This document shows positions 1 through 8,565 of a DNA stretch of 64,000 nucleotides, piece by piece. The notes under the pieces were generated by a model that was not told the origin of the DNA, did no database searches, and saw only the letters and a list, made by a program, of their open reading frames with translations. Made by a program: the position numbers and the translations under genes. Location of the stretch: assembly GCA_002162765.1 (NCBI GenBank), contig MAAR01000009.1, forward strand, positions 62,001 to 126,000. Reading direction: 5' to 3'. This stretch comes from Flavobacteriales bacterium 34_180_T64. Its GTDB lineage: Bacteria > Bacteroidota > Bacteroidia > Flavobacteriales > Flavobacteriaceae. Position 1 is the first letter of the stretch. Each line of letters opens with the position of its first letter.

Positions 1-42
1 TAGACAAAATAGTAAAAATTTTAATGTGTAGTTTTTTTTCAT
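1..42 (-). CDS. 5' end of a secreted or lipoprotein gene leaving the left edge (partial)
   Basis: Only the first 14 codons are inside the window, reading MKKNYTLKFLLFCL from an ATG whose complement is at 40-42. The pattern of lysines followed by a leucine/phenylalanine-rich stretch is the start of a signal peptide, so the product is probably exported. A TAnnTTTG-type element (complement 79-86) lies at the right distance upstream, and a 16-bp palindrome (110-125) sits just beyond it, which supports a real leftward gene. Function cannot be inferred from 14 residues. Confidence 0.5.
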   Translation of the reverse strand, partial: MKKNYTLKFLLFCL

Positions 43-78
43 AATTTGTTTAAGTATTAATAGGTGACTTAAGTGTCT

Positions 79-86
79 CAAAATTA
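79..86 (-). promoter_or_regulatory. Bacteroidota -7 promoter element (TAATTTTG) of the left-edge gene
   Basis: On the minus strand this reads TAATTTTG, a full match to the Bacteroidota TAnnTTTG element, 36 bases upstream of the ATG of the left-edge gene. No good TTG is seen at the -33 position, which would fit a promoter that depends on an activator. Confidence 0.4.
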
Positions 87-109
87 ATACTTAATAAAGT
101 TAAATGAAA

Positions 110-125
110 TACGTAACGTTACGTA
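110..125. promoter_or_regulatory. 16-bp perfect palindrome, candidate operator
   Basis: TACGTAACGTTACGTA is a perfect palindrome made of overlapping ACGT units, flanked by GAAA on the left and AATTTC on the right. Its centre lies about 43 bases upstream of the transcription start expected from the leftward TAATTTTG element. That is the usual place for a dimeric activator overlapping the -33 region. No regulator is identified. Confidence 0.4.
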
Positions 126-244
126 AATTTCAAAAAAAAGTCTTTCTAAATAGAGCGATTTCTATATATTTATTTAGGCCTCTTATTGTTTAACGAAAAG
201 CATTGAAAGTTGATCATCTATTCAAATAAGATACATGTCATTTT

Positions 245-1411
245 CTAAATAATTAAATTTAGAACTAATGCTATTGTAATGATTTTTAATGTATTAACAA
301 TTTTCTTAAAACTCAAGTTTTTTTCTAGTATTTCTACGCTTAAATGCTCAGCTTGAAGATATAATACATCATAACTATTAGTTGTGATATTTTGAATAAC
401 AGCACTTGGCGTTAAATTTAAATTGTAGTAGTTAATTACATTTTTTTGCATGCTTTTTAAGGTTTCTTCATCAATGTTATAAGCCAAATTAATGCAGTAT
501 TCTAGCTCATCTAAATCTTCATATATAATAGCATCATGCATATGTATTAATTCAGGCGTCATGAGTTTGGCATAATTAATATGTATAATAGGTATTGTTC
601 CTACCGATAATGCTTCAACTATGTTATGACACAAGGGCATTATAACACCAGGAAGTGCTAAATAAAAACTAAACTGATTAATCGATTGTCTTAAATCTTG
701 CATGGGAATCGGTGTTTTTCTACTATCCAAAATAATGCATGAGAAATCGCTAGATTTATTTAAAATATCGTTTAGGTCTTCTTCGGGATCTATATTTTTA
801 AGAAGTTTTTTGTTTTTTAAATACTCAAAGACTTCTAACCTGCTTTCAATCTTAAAGGGAGTATTCTTAATTCCAGAATATACAGTTGGATCAAAACTAC
901 CAGACATAAAAATAGATTTCTTTCTTTTCGCCAGTAAGTCTAAGTCTTCATTCCAATAATTATTATGATAAAATAAAGGATGCATAGCCATCGGTATGTG
1001 AAAGGAGTTTATTGAAGTGTTCTCTTTTAAATGAATAGAAGAAAAATAATCTGGACTTAATTTTTTACTACAAATATTAACTATTCCTTGTGCTTTTATT
1101 GGTGGATCATTAAAAACAAGTAATTTTTCTTTAAATATTAATTGATAATAATCTGAATGCGGATTATTGTGAAAATTTTTCCTGAAATAGGTCCAGTTTA
1201 AATCAGGAAAATAGATCGAATAACCTGAAAGAGAGAAAAATTTTATTAAAGTATAAAAATAGCGACCGTGGATTTTTGAATTTGACATTTTAATTACAAC
1301 GTATTTGCTATCTGGATATTCAACTCCTTTATAGCCTTTTAATTGCTTTTTAAAGGCAGGATAAGATGTAATAAATGAAATAATTTTTGAAAGGATTTTT
1401 TTTACAAGCAT
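245..1411 (-). CDS. exostosin-like glycosyltransferase
   Basis: The 388-residue protein resembles exostosin/GT47-type glycosyltransferases. The recognisable part is the C-terminal donor-binding segment at about 252-280, with LPGVIMP, then a conserved E in NIVEAL and the SVGTIPII turn, followed by a PELIH stretch. This is the typical 'choose the big patient zero' pattern of GT-B enzymes that read a nucleotide sugar. The N-terminus (1-20) is weakly hydrophobic and the last 18 residues are strongly hydrophobic, so membrane association is likely. It starts at an ATG (complement 1409-1411). It stands alone: the upstream YceI gene is separated by a strong terminator. A role in surface polysaccharide or glycoprotein synthesis is inferred; donor and acceptor are unknown. 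Confidence 0.6.
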   Translation of the reverse strand: MLVKKILSKIISFITSYPAFKKQLKGYKGVEYPDSKYVVIKMSNSKIHGRYFYTLIKFFSLSGYSIYFPDLNWTYFRKNFHNNPHSDYYQLIFKEKLLVFNDPPIKAQGIVNICSKKLSPDYFSSIHLKENTSINSFHIPMAMHPLFYHNNYWNEDLDLLAKRKKSIFMSGSFDPTVYSGIKNTPFKIESRLEVFEYLKNKKLLKNIDPEEDLNDILNKSSDFSCIILDSRKTPIPMQDLRQSINQFSFYLALPGVIMPLCHNIVEALSVGTIPIIHINYAKLMTPELIHMHDAIIYEDLDELEYCINLAYNIDEETLKSMQKNVINYYNLNLTPSAVIQNITTNSYDVLYLQAEHLSVEILEKNLSFKKIVNTLKIITIALVLNLII

Positions 1412-1524
1412 ATATTTAAATTAGAGACATGATTGAGATGCTCTCTGTTAATATATTTATATCGGCATTTAGACGAAGATACCTTTTTAATTTGTGAAAG
1501 TAAACTTGTAACATTGCTTGCATT

Positions 1525-1567
1525 CTATAATTAAAAACCACTCTAATTGAGTGGTTTTTAATTATAG
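1525..1567. terminator. strong terminator after the YceI gene
   Basis: A perfect 19-bp stem (1525-1543 with 1549-1567) encloses the 5-base loop TAATT. The stem contains AAAAACCACTC and GAGTGGTTTTT, so it carries a T-run on both strands. It lies just past the stop codon of the leftward YceI gene and separates it from the glycosyltransferase gene. Confidence 0.85.
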
Positions 1568-1578
1568 TGGCTAGAGAT

Positions 1579-2253
1579 TTATTTTTTCTTTGCTTTCACT
1601 GTAATTTGTAATTCCATGTCGTCATTAATAAACTTATCTCCTAAATTATCAAATACAGATTTAGAGCCATAGTTAATGTCCCATTTTGTTCTGTCTATAG
1701 TAAAGGCTTCACTTGCAATTGTAATCATGTCACCTTCGATAGTTATCATTACAGGAAATGAGACGTTATGTTTTTGGCCTTTTAAAGCCAAGTTTCCTGA
1801 AAGTTTGGTTTTACCACCTTCCATAGCTTCAGAACCCGTAATTTCAAAAGCACCTGTCGGAAATTTCGTGACATTAAAGAAATCACCTTCTTTACCTTCA
1901 ACAGTCCCTTTTAAATGGTTTTCTAATTTGGTTTTGTATTCACCTTCTTCCATATCATTAGATACAATAGATTTCATATCAATTAAAAACGTACCACTTT
2001 GTAATTGTCCTTTTTCAGTAGCAAAAACACCGCTTTCAATATTTACTGTCCCGTTATGTGTTCCTGTTGGCTTAAACCCTTTCCATGCAATTGATGATTC
2101 AGATGTATTGACCGAGTATTTTACGGATGTGCTTTCTGAAACCGTTGCTGCTTCTGCTTCACTTGTATTGGCTTCTTGAGCCTTGTCTTTACAGCTTACT
2201 ATACTGGTAGCTATAGCGAAAATTGTAAAAATGGTTAAAAATCTATTTTTCAT
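1579..2253 (-). CDS. YceI family lipoprotein
   Basis: This 224-residue protein is a YceI family member, a lipocalin-like beta barrel that binds isoprenoid-type lipids in characterised relatives. Residues 1-21 form a lipoprotein signal peptide ending in a lipobox with Cys21 (SIVSC), so it is probably anchored in the envelope. A low-complexity linker rich in Glu, Ala and Ser runs to about residue 43. The YceI domain follows, with the diagnostic start SSIAWKGFKPTGTHNG and an internal LSGNLALKGQKHNVSFP strand. The ligand and physiological role are not shown by sequence. It is monocistronic, ending at the 1525-1567 terminator. A TATTTTTG element on the minus strand (complement 2282-2289) may be its promoter. 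Confidence 0.9.
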   Translation of the reverse strand: MKNRFLTIFTIFAIATSIVSCKDKAQEANTSEAEAATVSESTSVKYSVNTSESSIAWKGFKPTGTHNGTVNIESGVFATEKGQLQSGTFLIDMKSIVSNDMEEGEYKTKLENHLKGTVEGKEGDFFNVTKFPTGAFEITGSEAMEGGKTKLSGNLALKGQKHNVSFPVMITIEGDMITIASEAFTIDRTKWDINYGSKSVFDNLGDKFINDDMELQITVKAKKK

Positions 2254-2337
2254 AGGTCTAGTGTTTTTTGTTTATATCCATCAAAAATAATAAATGTCCA
2301 CTTAACACTGAGAATCCATGAAAATTATTTCGTGACA

Positions 2338-2371
2338 TTTTGACATTTTAATAATAATGGCAGTACTTTTG
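2338..2371 (+). promoter_or_regulatory. promoter of grpE-dnaJ
   Basis: TTTTG at 2338-2342 and TACTTTTG at 2364-2371 are 21 bases apart, matching the Bacteroidota -33/-7 promoter pattern. Transcription would begin near 2376, about 33 bases before the grpE start codon. No CIRCE-like heat-shock palindrome is seen between them. Confidence 0.55.
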
Positions 2372-2408
2372 CAAACCATAAATCGAAGATTTAATAAAGT
2401 GTTCAAAC

Positions 2409-2945
2409 ATGAGTAAAAAAAATAAAGACCTAAAAAACGAAGACGTGCAAGAAGAGCAAATTTTAGATAATGAAACTCAGGTAGAAGAGTTAACGGTTGA
2501 AGATCAATTGAAAGAGGATTTAGCAAAAGAGAAAGATAAGTTTATGCGCTTATTTGCCGAATTTGAAAATTATAAAAGACGTACGGCTAAGGAACGTATT
2601 GAATTGTTTAAAACCGCTAGTGAAGATGTTGTGTTAGCAATGCTTCCTGTGTTAGACGATTTTGAACGTGCTTTGGCGCATATTGATGAAGACAAAGAAG
2701 CTGAAGATTTACGTAAAGGGGTACTATTGATATATCAAAAATTATTAAAAACGTTAGAATTAAAAGGATTGTCAGTAGTTGAAATATCTCAAGGTGATGT
2801 GTTTAATGCAGATGACCATGAGGCGATTACGCAAATTCCAGCTCCAACAGAAGATCTAAAAGGAAAGATTATTGACGTTATAGAAAAAGGATATAAGCTT
2901 GGAGAAAAGGTGATTCGTTTTCCAAAAGTGGTTATAGGACAATAA
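2409..2945 (+). CDS. grpE: nucleotide exchange factor GrpE
   Basis: GrpE is the nucleotide exchange factor of the DnaK chaperone: it drives ADP release so that DnaK can rebind ATP and let go of its client. The 178-residue length is normal. The first 45 residues are very acidic and probably disordered. A long alpha-helical/coiled-coil region follows, with the family hallmark FAEFENYKRRTAKER at about residues 50-65. The C-terminal beta domain contains FNADDHEAIT and ends with GYKLGEKVIRFPKVVIG. dnaJ starts 3 bases after its stop codon, so the two are co-transcribed. dnaK is not in the window. Confidence 0.97.
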   Translation: MSKKNKDLKNEDVQEEQILDNETQVEELTVEDQLKEDLAKEKDKFMRLFAEFENYKRRTAKERIELFKTASEDVVLAMLPVLDDFERALAHIDEDKEAEDLRKGVLLIYQKLLKTLELKGLSVVEISQGDVFNADDHEAITQIPAPTEDLKGKIIDVIEKGYKLGEKVIRFPKVVIGQ

Positions 2946-2948
2946 ATT

Positions 2949-4067
2949 ATGAAAGAAGATTATTACGACATATTAGGCGTTAGCAAAGGCGCTTCTGCTA
3001 CAGAGATTAAAAAAGCGTATCGTAAGATGGCTTTGAAGTATCATCCAGATAAGAACCCAGATGATAAAGCGGCTGAAGATAAATTTAAAAAAGCAGCTGA
3101 GGCTTATGAAGTACTGAGCAACGACGATAAAAAAGCACGTTATGACCAATTTGGTCATCAAGCCTTTGAAGGTGGAGGTGGTTTCGGTGGTGGCGGAATG
3201 AACATGGATGATATCTTTAGTCATTTTGGTGATATTTTTGGAGGCGGAGGCGGATTCTCTGGCTTTGGAGGTGGCTTCGGAGGTGGGGGAGGTCAAAGAC
3301 GCGTAAAGGGATCTAACCTTAGAATTCGAGTGACCTTAACGTTAGAGGAGATTGCTAATGGTGTAGAAAAGAAGATTAAAGTAAAACGTAAAGTTCAAGC
3401 GCCTGGTACGACATTTAAAACATGTTCAACATGTAATGGACAAGGACAAGTAACTCGAGTAACCAATACTATTTTAGGTAGAATGCAAACGGCTGCCGCA
3501 TGCCCAACTTGTGGTGGAGCTGGACAAAGTATTGACAAGAAAGGAGATAACGCGGATGCACAAGGATTGATGCAAGCGGAAGAAACCGTTATGGTGAAAA
3601 TTCCAGCTGGTGTTGTTGAAGGGATGCAGCTGAAGGTAAATGGAAAGGGAAATGAAGCTCCTGGAAATGGTGTATCTGGTGATTTGCTAGTTGCTATTCA
3701 AGAACAAGATCATCCAACATTAAAACGTGAAGGCGATAACTTGCATTATGATTTATATGTGAGCTTGCCTGACGCTGTTTTGGGGAATTCTACTGAGATT
3801 GATACTGTTACAGGTAAGGTAAGAATTAAGATTGAAGCAGGAGTTCAATCAGGTAAAATTTTACGCTTAAAAGGAAAAGGGATACCTAGCATAAATGGAT
3901 ACGGTAGAGGAGACTTATTGGTGCATGTAAATGTGTGGACACCTAAAACTTTAAACAAGCAACAAAAGGAGTTTTTCGAGAACATGAAAAATGACGAACA
4001 CTTTGTGCCTAAGCCTGAACATGGTGATAAATCGTTTTTTGAAAAAGTGAAAGATATGTTTTCTTAA
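2949..4067 (+). CDS. dnaJ: chaperone DnaJ (single zinc centre)
   Basis: DnaJ is the Hsp40 co-chaperone that delivers clients to DnaK and stimulates its ATPase. The J domain occupies residues 1-70 with the essential HPD at 32-34. A glycine/phenylalanine-rich linker follows at about 74-116. The central cysteine-rich domain is reduced: only two CxxCxGxG motifs are present (159-166 CSTCNGQG and 185-192 CPTCGGAG) instead of the usual four. The retained pair corresponds by position to motifs 2 and 3, which build zinc centre II; the outer pair forming centre I is missing. Two C-terminal peptide-binding beta domains complete the 372 residues. It is the second gene of the grpE operon and is closed by two hairpins at 4106-4190. 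Confidence 0.96.
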   Translation: MKEDYYDILGVSKGASATEIKKAYRKMALKYHPDKNPDDKAAEDKFKKAAEAYEVLSNDDKKARYDQFGHQAFEGGGGFGGGGMNMDDIFSHFGDIFGGGGGFSGFGGGFGGGGGQRRVKGSNLRIRVTLTLEEIANGVEKKIKVKRKVQAPGTTFKTCSTCNGQGQVTRVTNTILGRMQTAAACPTCGGAGQSIDKKGDNADAQGLMQAEETVMVKIPAGVVEGMQLKVNGKGNEAPGNGVSGDLLVAIQEQDHPTLKREGDNLHYDLYVSLPDAVLGNSTEIDTVTGKVRIKIEAGVQSGKILRLKGKGIPSINGYGRGDLLVHVNVWTPKTLNKQQKEFFENMKNDEHFVPKPEHGDKSFFEKVKDMFS

Positions 4068-4105
4068 TAAAGTGTTAATTTGAGAAAATTCACTATATTT
4101 GAATA

Positions 4106-4140
4106 TCACTAATTCATATTAGTGGTAATTTTTCTTTTTC
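4106..4140 (+). terminator. first terminator after dnaJ
   Basis: A short stem CACTAAT/ATTAGTG (4107-4113 with 4118-4124) with loop TCAT is followed by a T-rich run (4129-4140). It is the first of two consecutive hairpins after the grpE-dnaJ operon. Confidence 0.6.
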
Positions 4141-4153
4141 ATAGCAATTTTTT

Positions 4154-4190
4154 CCCATCCTTGATTTATTAAGGGTGGGTTTTGTTTTTA
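4154..4190 (+). terminator. second terminator after dnaJ
   Basis: The stem CCCATCCTT/AAGGGTGGG (4154-4162 with 4171-4179, one T-G wobble) is followed by TTTTGTTTTT, a classical intrinsic terminator. Confidence 0.85.
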
Positions 4191-4291
4191 GGTATTTTCA
4201 ATTCGAGTTTTATAATTGGATTGTAGCGGTTAATATGTAACATTTAATATCTTTACCCAACTAATACCTTAATGTTTCAATCAAATAATTT

Positions 4292-5218
4292 ATGAATAAT
4301 TTGTTAGTCGTTGATTCGGTTTCTAAGAATTTTGGAGACTTTAGAGCGCTCAATAAAGTATCAATTGCCGTGCCTCAAGGCAGTATTTTTGGTTTGCTTG
4401 GTCCTAACGGCGCTGGGAAGACCACGTTGATTAGAATTATCAATCAAATTACAATGCCAGATGAAGGATACGTTCATTTGGATGGTTCACCTTTACAAGC
4501 ACATCACATTAAAGATATTGGGTATTTACCTGAGGAACGCGGCTTGTATAAGTCTATGAAAGTTGGAGAACAAGCTTTGTATTTAGCACAACTCAAAGGG
4601 CTTTCTAAGCAAGAAGCAAAGGAACGTTTGAAATACTGGTTTGATAAATTAGAAATTGGTGATTGGTGGAATAAAAAAATTCAAGAGCTAAGTAAAGGCC
4701 AAGCACAAAAAATACAATTTATTGTAACTGTGCTTCATAGACCAAAATTACTCATTTTTGATGAACCGTTTTCTGGTTTTGATCCTATAAATGCGAATTT
4801 GATTAAAGATGAAATATTGCAACTTAGAGATGAAGGTGCTACAGTTATATTTTCAACGCATCGCATGGAATCTGTAGAGGAATTATGTGATCATATTGCT
4901 TTAATTCACAAGTCGAATAAAGTATTAGATGGGAAATTAACTGATATTAAACGTGGTTTTAAAACCAATACTTTTGAAGTTGGTTTACAAACCCCTAATG
5001 TCGATGAAGTGACAAAGATTATCAAGGATAAGTTTGATATTTTCCCAGCTACATTCAGAAATTTAAATGACGATTTAAAACTTAATATTAAATTATCAAC
5101 AAATGAATCTTCAAATGATTTACTGTCATTTCTAACTTCAAAAGCAGAAGTGCACCATTTTGTGGAAGTGATACCTAGTGCCAACGATATCTTTATTCAA
5201 ACTGTAAAAAATAATTAG
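4292..5218 (+). CDS. ABC transporter ATP-binding protein (NatA-like)
   Basis: This is the ATPase subunit of an ABC exporter (308 residues). The Walker A motif GPNGAGKTT is at 37-45, the signature is LSKGQ at 133-137, and Walker B LLIFDEP is at 153-159, followed by the H-loop STHRME near 190. The signature reads LSKGQ where LSGGQ is most common, a frequent variant in this exporter group. A C-terminal extension of about 90 residues resembles the DUF4162-type tail of Na+ or antibiotic exporters. The permease gene begins 1 base after its stop codon, so the pair forms one transporter. Substrate is unknown. Confidence 0.9.
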   Translation: MNNLLVVDSVSKNFGDFRALNKVSIAVPQGSIFGLLGPNGAGKTTLIRIINQITMPDEGYVHLDGSPLQAHHIKDIGYLPEERGLYKSMKVGEQALYLAQLKGLSKQEAKERLKYWFDKLEIGDWWNKKIQELSKGQAQKIQFIVTVLHRPKLLIFDEPFSGFDPINANLIKDEILQLRDEGATVIFSTHRMESVEELCDHIALIHKSNKVLDGKLTDIKRGFKTNTFEVGLQTPNVDEVTKIIKDKFDIFPATFRNLNDDLKLNIKLSTNESSNDLLSFLTSKAEVHHFVEVIPSANDIFIQTVKNN

Positions 5219-5219
5219 A

Positions 5220-6533
5220 ATGAATCATTTATCCCTCATTATAAAAAGAGAATATCTTACAAAAGTGAAGAATAAGTCGTTTATTATAATGACTGTTTTG
5301 AGTCCTTTAATTATGATAGCGCTTATCGCAGTTGTGGCTTATTTGACACAGCTCAATAATAACAAAGAACGAACCATAGACATATTGGACGAAACCGGAT
5401 TGGTGAGTCCAATATTTAAAAACACTGAACATACTACATATACTATTTTAAGCAATACTACATTAGATGAAGCCAAGGCTATGGTTGAGGCGAAGGAAGA
5501 TTATGGGTTGTTGTATATTGCAAAAGCTGAAACGGCTGATGCGGTTTCTGGTAGCGTCAAGTTTTATTCAGAAGATACGCCATCTTTGACCTTAATTTCT
5601 GCACTGGAAAGCAAAATTGAAAAAAAACTAACCGATTTAAAGTTACAGAAAAATGGTGTGGATGTCGATATGATAAAATCGTCAAAAACATCAATTGAAA
5701 TTAACCAGGAAACATTTACAGGAGAGAAGACTTCCAAAATTGATAATATATTGAAACTTGCATTCGGAGGTATTGCAGGATACTTATTGTTCATGTTTAT
5801 TATTATTTATGGCAATATGATTATGCGTAGTGTTATTGAAGAAAAAACCAGTAGAATCATTGAAGTAATAATTTCTTCAGTAAAACCTATCCAATTAATG
5901 ATGGGGAAAATTATAGGAACCTCATTAGCAGGAATCACACAGTTTATTATTTGGGTGATACTTGGTGGCGTAATGATGACTGTAGTTTCTGCTATTTTTG
6001 ACATCAACTTCACTGAAATCCAAACGCCTCAGCATGAATTAATGCAACAAGCCTTGCAAACACCAGAATTGCAAGATCAAGTTCAACTTGTTATGGCTTC
6101 ATTTTTCAACCTACCTATTGCTAATTTGTTAATTGCATTTTTGTTCTTTTTTGTAGGAGGCTATTTATTATACAGTTCATTATATGCGGCAATTGGTGCA
6201 GCTGTCGACAATGAAACTGATACGCAGCAATTTATGATGCCAATATTAATGCCTTTAATTCTGGCTGTTTATGTTGGTGTTTTTACGGTTATTGAAGATC
6301 CACATGGAACCGTTTCCACTGTGTTTTCATTCATTCCGTTTACATCTCCTGTGGTGATGTTAATGAGAATTCCATTTGGTGTTCCGATATGGCAACAAGT
6401 TTTGTCCTTAGTACTATTAATTGGTACCTTTATGTTTACAGTTTGGTTTGCAGCAAAAATTTATAGAGTAGGTATTTTAATGTATGGTAAAAAACCAAGT
6501 TATAAAGAACTCTATAAATGGTTAAAATATTAA
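5220..6533 (+). CDS. ABC transporter permease (NatB/ABC-2 type)
   Basis: The 437-residue membrane subunit pairs with the ATPase gene directly upstream. It has an N-terminal transmembrane helix (about 22-43), then an extracytoplasmic domain of roughly 130 residues. Five or six C-terminal transmembrane helices begin at about residue 180. This is the ABC-2 / NatB architecture. Between the first membrane helices is the conserved ABC-2 stretch VIEEKTSRIIEVIISSVKP, the cytoplasmic coupling segment. The gene starts at an ATG 2 bases after the stop of the ATPase gene, and an MscS channel gene follows 3 bases after its own stop. Export of an ion or a small hydrophobic molecule is likely but not resolved. 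Confidence 0.88.
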   Translation: MNHLSLIIKREYLTKVKNKSFIIMTVLSPLIMIALIAVVAYLTQLNNNKERTIDILDETGLVSPIFKNTEHTTYTILSNTTLDEAKAMVEAKEDYGLLYIAKAETADAVSGSVKFYSEDTPSLTLISALESKIEKKLTDLKLQKNGVDVDMIKSSKTSIEINQETFTGEKTSKIDNILKLAFGGIAGYLLFMFIIIYGNMIMRSVIEEKTSRIIEVIISSVKPIQLMMGKIIGTSLAGITQFIIWVILGGVMMTVVSAIFDINFTEIQTPQHELMQQALQTPELQDQVQLVMASFFNLPIANLLIAFLFFFVGGYLLYSSLYAAIGAAVDNETDTQQFMMPILMPLILAVYVGVFTVIEDPHGTVSTVFSFIPFTSPVVMLMRIPFGVPIWQQVLSLVLLIGTFMFTVWFAAKIYRVGILMYGKKPSYKELYKWLKY

Positions 6534-6536
6534 TCC

Positions 6537-7361
6537 ATGGATAAAATAAACGCGTTTTTAAATTATGAGTTCCAATTCAGTGAAAATATCCATATTACGG
6601 TAAGCACCATACTCATTGTTTTGGTCGTAATGCTTTTAACTAAAGTGCTGTTAAGAGTTGTGAAGAATCTCGTTACTCGTAAACTACCAACTAACGATAA
6701 ACCAAAGTTTAAATCTGTTTTTTCTTTTTCTAGATATTTTATTTACCTAATTGTTTTGATAATCACAATGCAGAATATGGGCGTGCAATTGACAGCGCTT
6801 TTGACTGCTTCAGCGGCATTATTGGTTGGTATAGGTTTGGCGTTGCAAACTTTTTTTCAGGATATAATTTCCGGAATATTTATACTTGTGGATCAATCGG
6901 TTCATGCTGGAGATATTATTGAAATTGATGGGAAAGTTGGACGTGTAGTCGAGATTAAATTAAGAACAACACGAGCGGTGACTATTGATAATAAGGTATT
7001 GGTCATCCCTAATCATAAATACTTGACCTCAATATTATATAATTGGACGGAGAATGGAATACTTACTAGAGAAAATGTTAGTGTAGGAGTTGCTTATGGC
7101 ACAGATGTTGAAAAGGTGAAGTTATTATTAATAGATGCTGCGAATTCGAATATATCGGTTTTAGATAAACCCGAACCTTTGGTTTTATTCACAGATTTTG
7201 GCGATAGTTCTTTAGATTTTAAAATAATATTTACAATCAATAATAGTTTTGAAGCCAGTATCGTTAAAAGTGAAATTCGTTTTAAAATAAATGAATTATT
7301 CAAAGAAAATGATATCGCTATTCCGTTTCCACAGCGCGATGTGCATATTCAAAATAAATAA
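6537..7361 (+). CDS. small-conductance mechanosensitive channel (MscS family)
   Basis: This 274-residue protein belongs to the MscS family, inner-membrane channels that open on membrane tension to relieve osmotic pressure. Three transmembrane helices span roughly residues 18-105; the third, pore-lining helix is glycine/alanine-rich (ASAALLVGIGLALQ). The conserved cytoplasmic beta domain follows at about 118-165, with GDIIEIDGKVGRVVEI and the strong VIPNH motif. The length matches minimal MscS. It is packed 3 bases behind the ABC permease gene and 7 bases before the response-regulator gene, suggesting one transcript for 4292-8532. Confidence 0.93.
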   Translation: MDKINAFLNYEFQFSENIHITVSTILIVLVVMLLTKVLLRVVKNLVTRKLPTNDKPKFKSVFSFSRYFIYLIVLIITMQNMGVQLTALLTASAALLVGIGLALQTFFQDIISGIFILVDQSVHAGDIIEIDGKVGRVVEIKLRTTRAVTIDNKVLVIPNHKYLTSILYNWTENGILTRENVSVGVAYGTDVEKVKLLLIDAANSNISVLDKPEPLVLFTDFGDSSLDFKIIFTINNSFEASIVKSEIRFKINELFKENDIAIPFPQRDVHIQNK

Positions 7362-7368
7362 ATAAAAT

Positions 7369-8532
7369 ATGTCGAAAATACTAGTCATAGAAGATGAAGC
7401 AGCAATAAGAAGAGTTTTAGTTAAAATTCTTTCTGAAGAAAGTGATACCTATGTAGTTGATCAAGCTGAAGATGGTTTATCTGGAATAGAGAAAATAAAA
7501 AAGGAAGATTTTGATCTTATACTCTGTGATATAAAAATGCCAAAAATGGATGGTGTAGAAGTATTGGAAGCAGTAAAAAAAATAAAACCTGAAATACCTA
7601 TTGTTATGATTTCTGGTCATGGCGATCTAGATACAGCTGTCAACACAATGCGTTTAGGTGCATTTGACTATATATCTAAACCACCAGATTTAAACCGCTT
7701 ACTAAATACGGTTCGTATTGCCTTAGATAGAAAGGAGCTTGTTGTTGAAAACAAAATGCTTAAAAGGAAGGTTAGTAAGAATTATGAAATGATTGGAAAT
7801 AGCAAGGCCATTTCTCATATAAAAGAAATGATTGAAAAAGTTTCAGCTACAGATGCTAGAGTGTTAATTACAGGTCCAAATGGAACTGGAAAAGAACTTG
7901 TTGCACATTGGTTACATCAAAAAAGTGAACGTGCAAAAGGGCCATTAATTGAAGTCAATTGTGCTGCAATTCCTTCTGAATTAATTGAAAGTGAATTATT
8001 TGGACATGTTAAAGGTGCATTTACGAGTGCTGTGAAAGATAGAGCTGGAAAATTTGAAGCTGCCAATGGCGGGACTATTTTTTTGGATGAAGTAGGTGAT
8101 ATGAGTTTGTCGGCTCAGGCAAAAGTTTTAAGAGCATTACAGGAGAGTAAAATTCAGCGCGTTGGTAATGATAAAGACATTAAAGTTAATGTAAGAGTCG
8201 TAGCAGCTACCAATAAAAATCTTAAAAAGGAAATTGAGGAAGGTCGTTTTAGAGAAGATCTATACCATCGTTTAGCGGTAATTTTAATTCAGGTTCCTGC
8301 TTTAAACGATAGACGAGAAGATATTCCAATATTGATAGAGCATTTTTCGAATAAGATAGCTAATGAACAAGGGACATCTAAAAAATCGTTTTCAAACAAA
8401 GCTGTAAAATTGCTTCAAGAATATGATTGGACGGGAAATATTAGAGAGCTTCGTAATGTGGTAGAGCGACTAATTATTTTAGGCGAACAGGAAGTCAGTG
8501 AAAATGATGTCAAATTGTTTGCATCTAAATAA
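7369..8532 (+). CDS. sigma-54-type response regulator lacking a DNA-binding domain
   Basis: The protein has an N-terminal receiver domain (1-120, phosphoacceptor Asp54 in ILCDIKMPKMDG) joined to a sigma-54 interaction AAA+ domain (about 140-375). Walker A is GPNGTGKE at 169-176 and Walker B is GTIFLDE at 235-241. The loop that contacts sigma-54 reads GAFTSA at 216-221 instead of GAFTGA. The protein ends at residue 387 right after the AAA+ lid (NVVERLIILGE), so the Fis-type helix-turn-helix of NtrC-like activators is absent. It may act from solution or as an ATPase partner without binding DNA. It is the last gene of the 4292-8532 run and has no adjacent histidine kinase. The terminator at 8537 follows. 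Confidence 0.9.
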   Translation: MSKILVIEDEAAIRRVLVKILSEESDTYVVDQAEDGLSGIEKIKKEDFDLILCDIKMPKMDGVEVLEAVKKIKPEIPIVMISGHGDLDTAVNTMRLGAFDYISKPPDLNRLLNTVRIALDRKELVVENKMLKRKVSKNYEMIGNSKAISHIKEMIEKVSATDARVLITGPNGTGKELVAHWLHQKSERAKGPLIEVNCAAIPSELIESELFGHVKGAFTSAVKDRAGKFEAANGGTIFLDEVGDMSLSAQAKVLRALQESKIQRVGNDKDIKVNVRVVAATNKNLKKEIEEGRFREDLYHRLAVILIQVPALNDRREDIPILIEHFSNKIANEQGTSKKSFSNKAVKLLQEYDWTGNIRELRNVVERLIILGEQEVSENDVKLFASK

Positions 8533-8536
8533 AATG

Positions 8537-8565
8537 AAAAGCGATGGTTTACATCGCTTTTTTTA
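8537..8565. terminator. bidirectional terminator between converging genes
   Basis: The stem AAAAGCGATG/CATCGCTTTT (8537-8546 with 8552-8561) has loop GTTTA and T-runs on both strands. It closes the plus-strand run ending at 8532 and the leftward gene ending at 8549. The stop codon of the leftward gene falls in the loop. Confidence 0.88.

Noticed and set aside
1676..2179. Long open frame antisense to the YceI gene (and similar antisense frames elsewhere, e.g. 34531-34830 and 21075-21368)
   Set aside because: They are opposite to clear coding genes, show no family features and no own promoter or start context.
3170..3300. GGTGG-rich stretch in dnaJ as a possible structured DNA or recombination site
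   Set aside because: It simply encodes the glycine/phenylalanine-rich linker of DnaJ.
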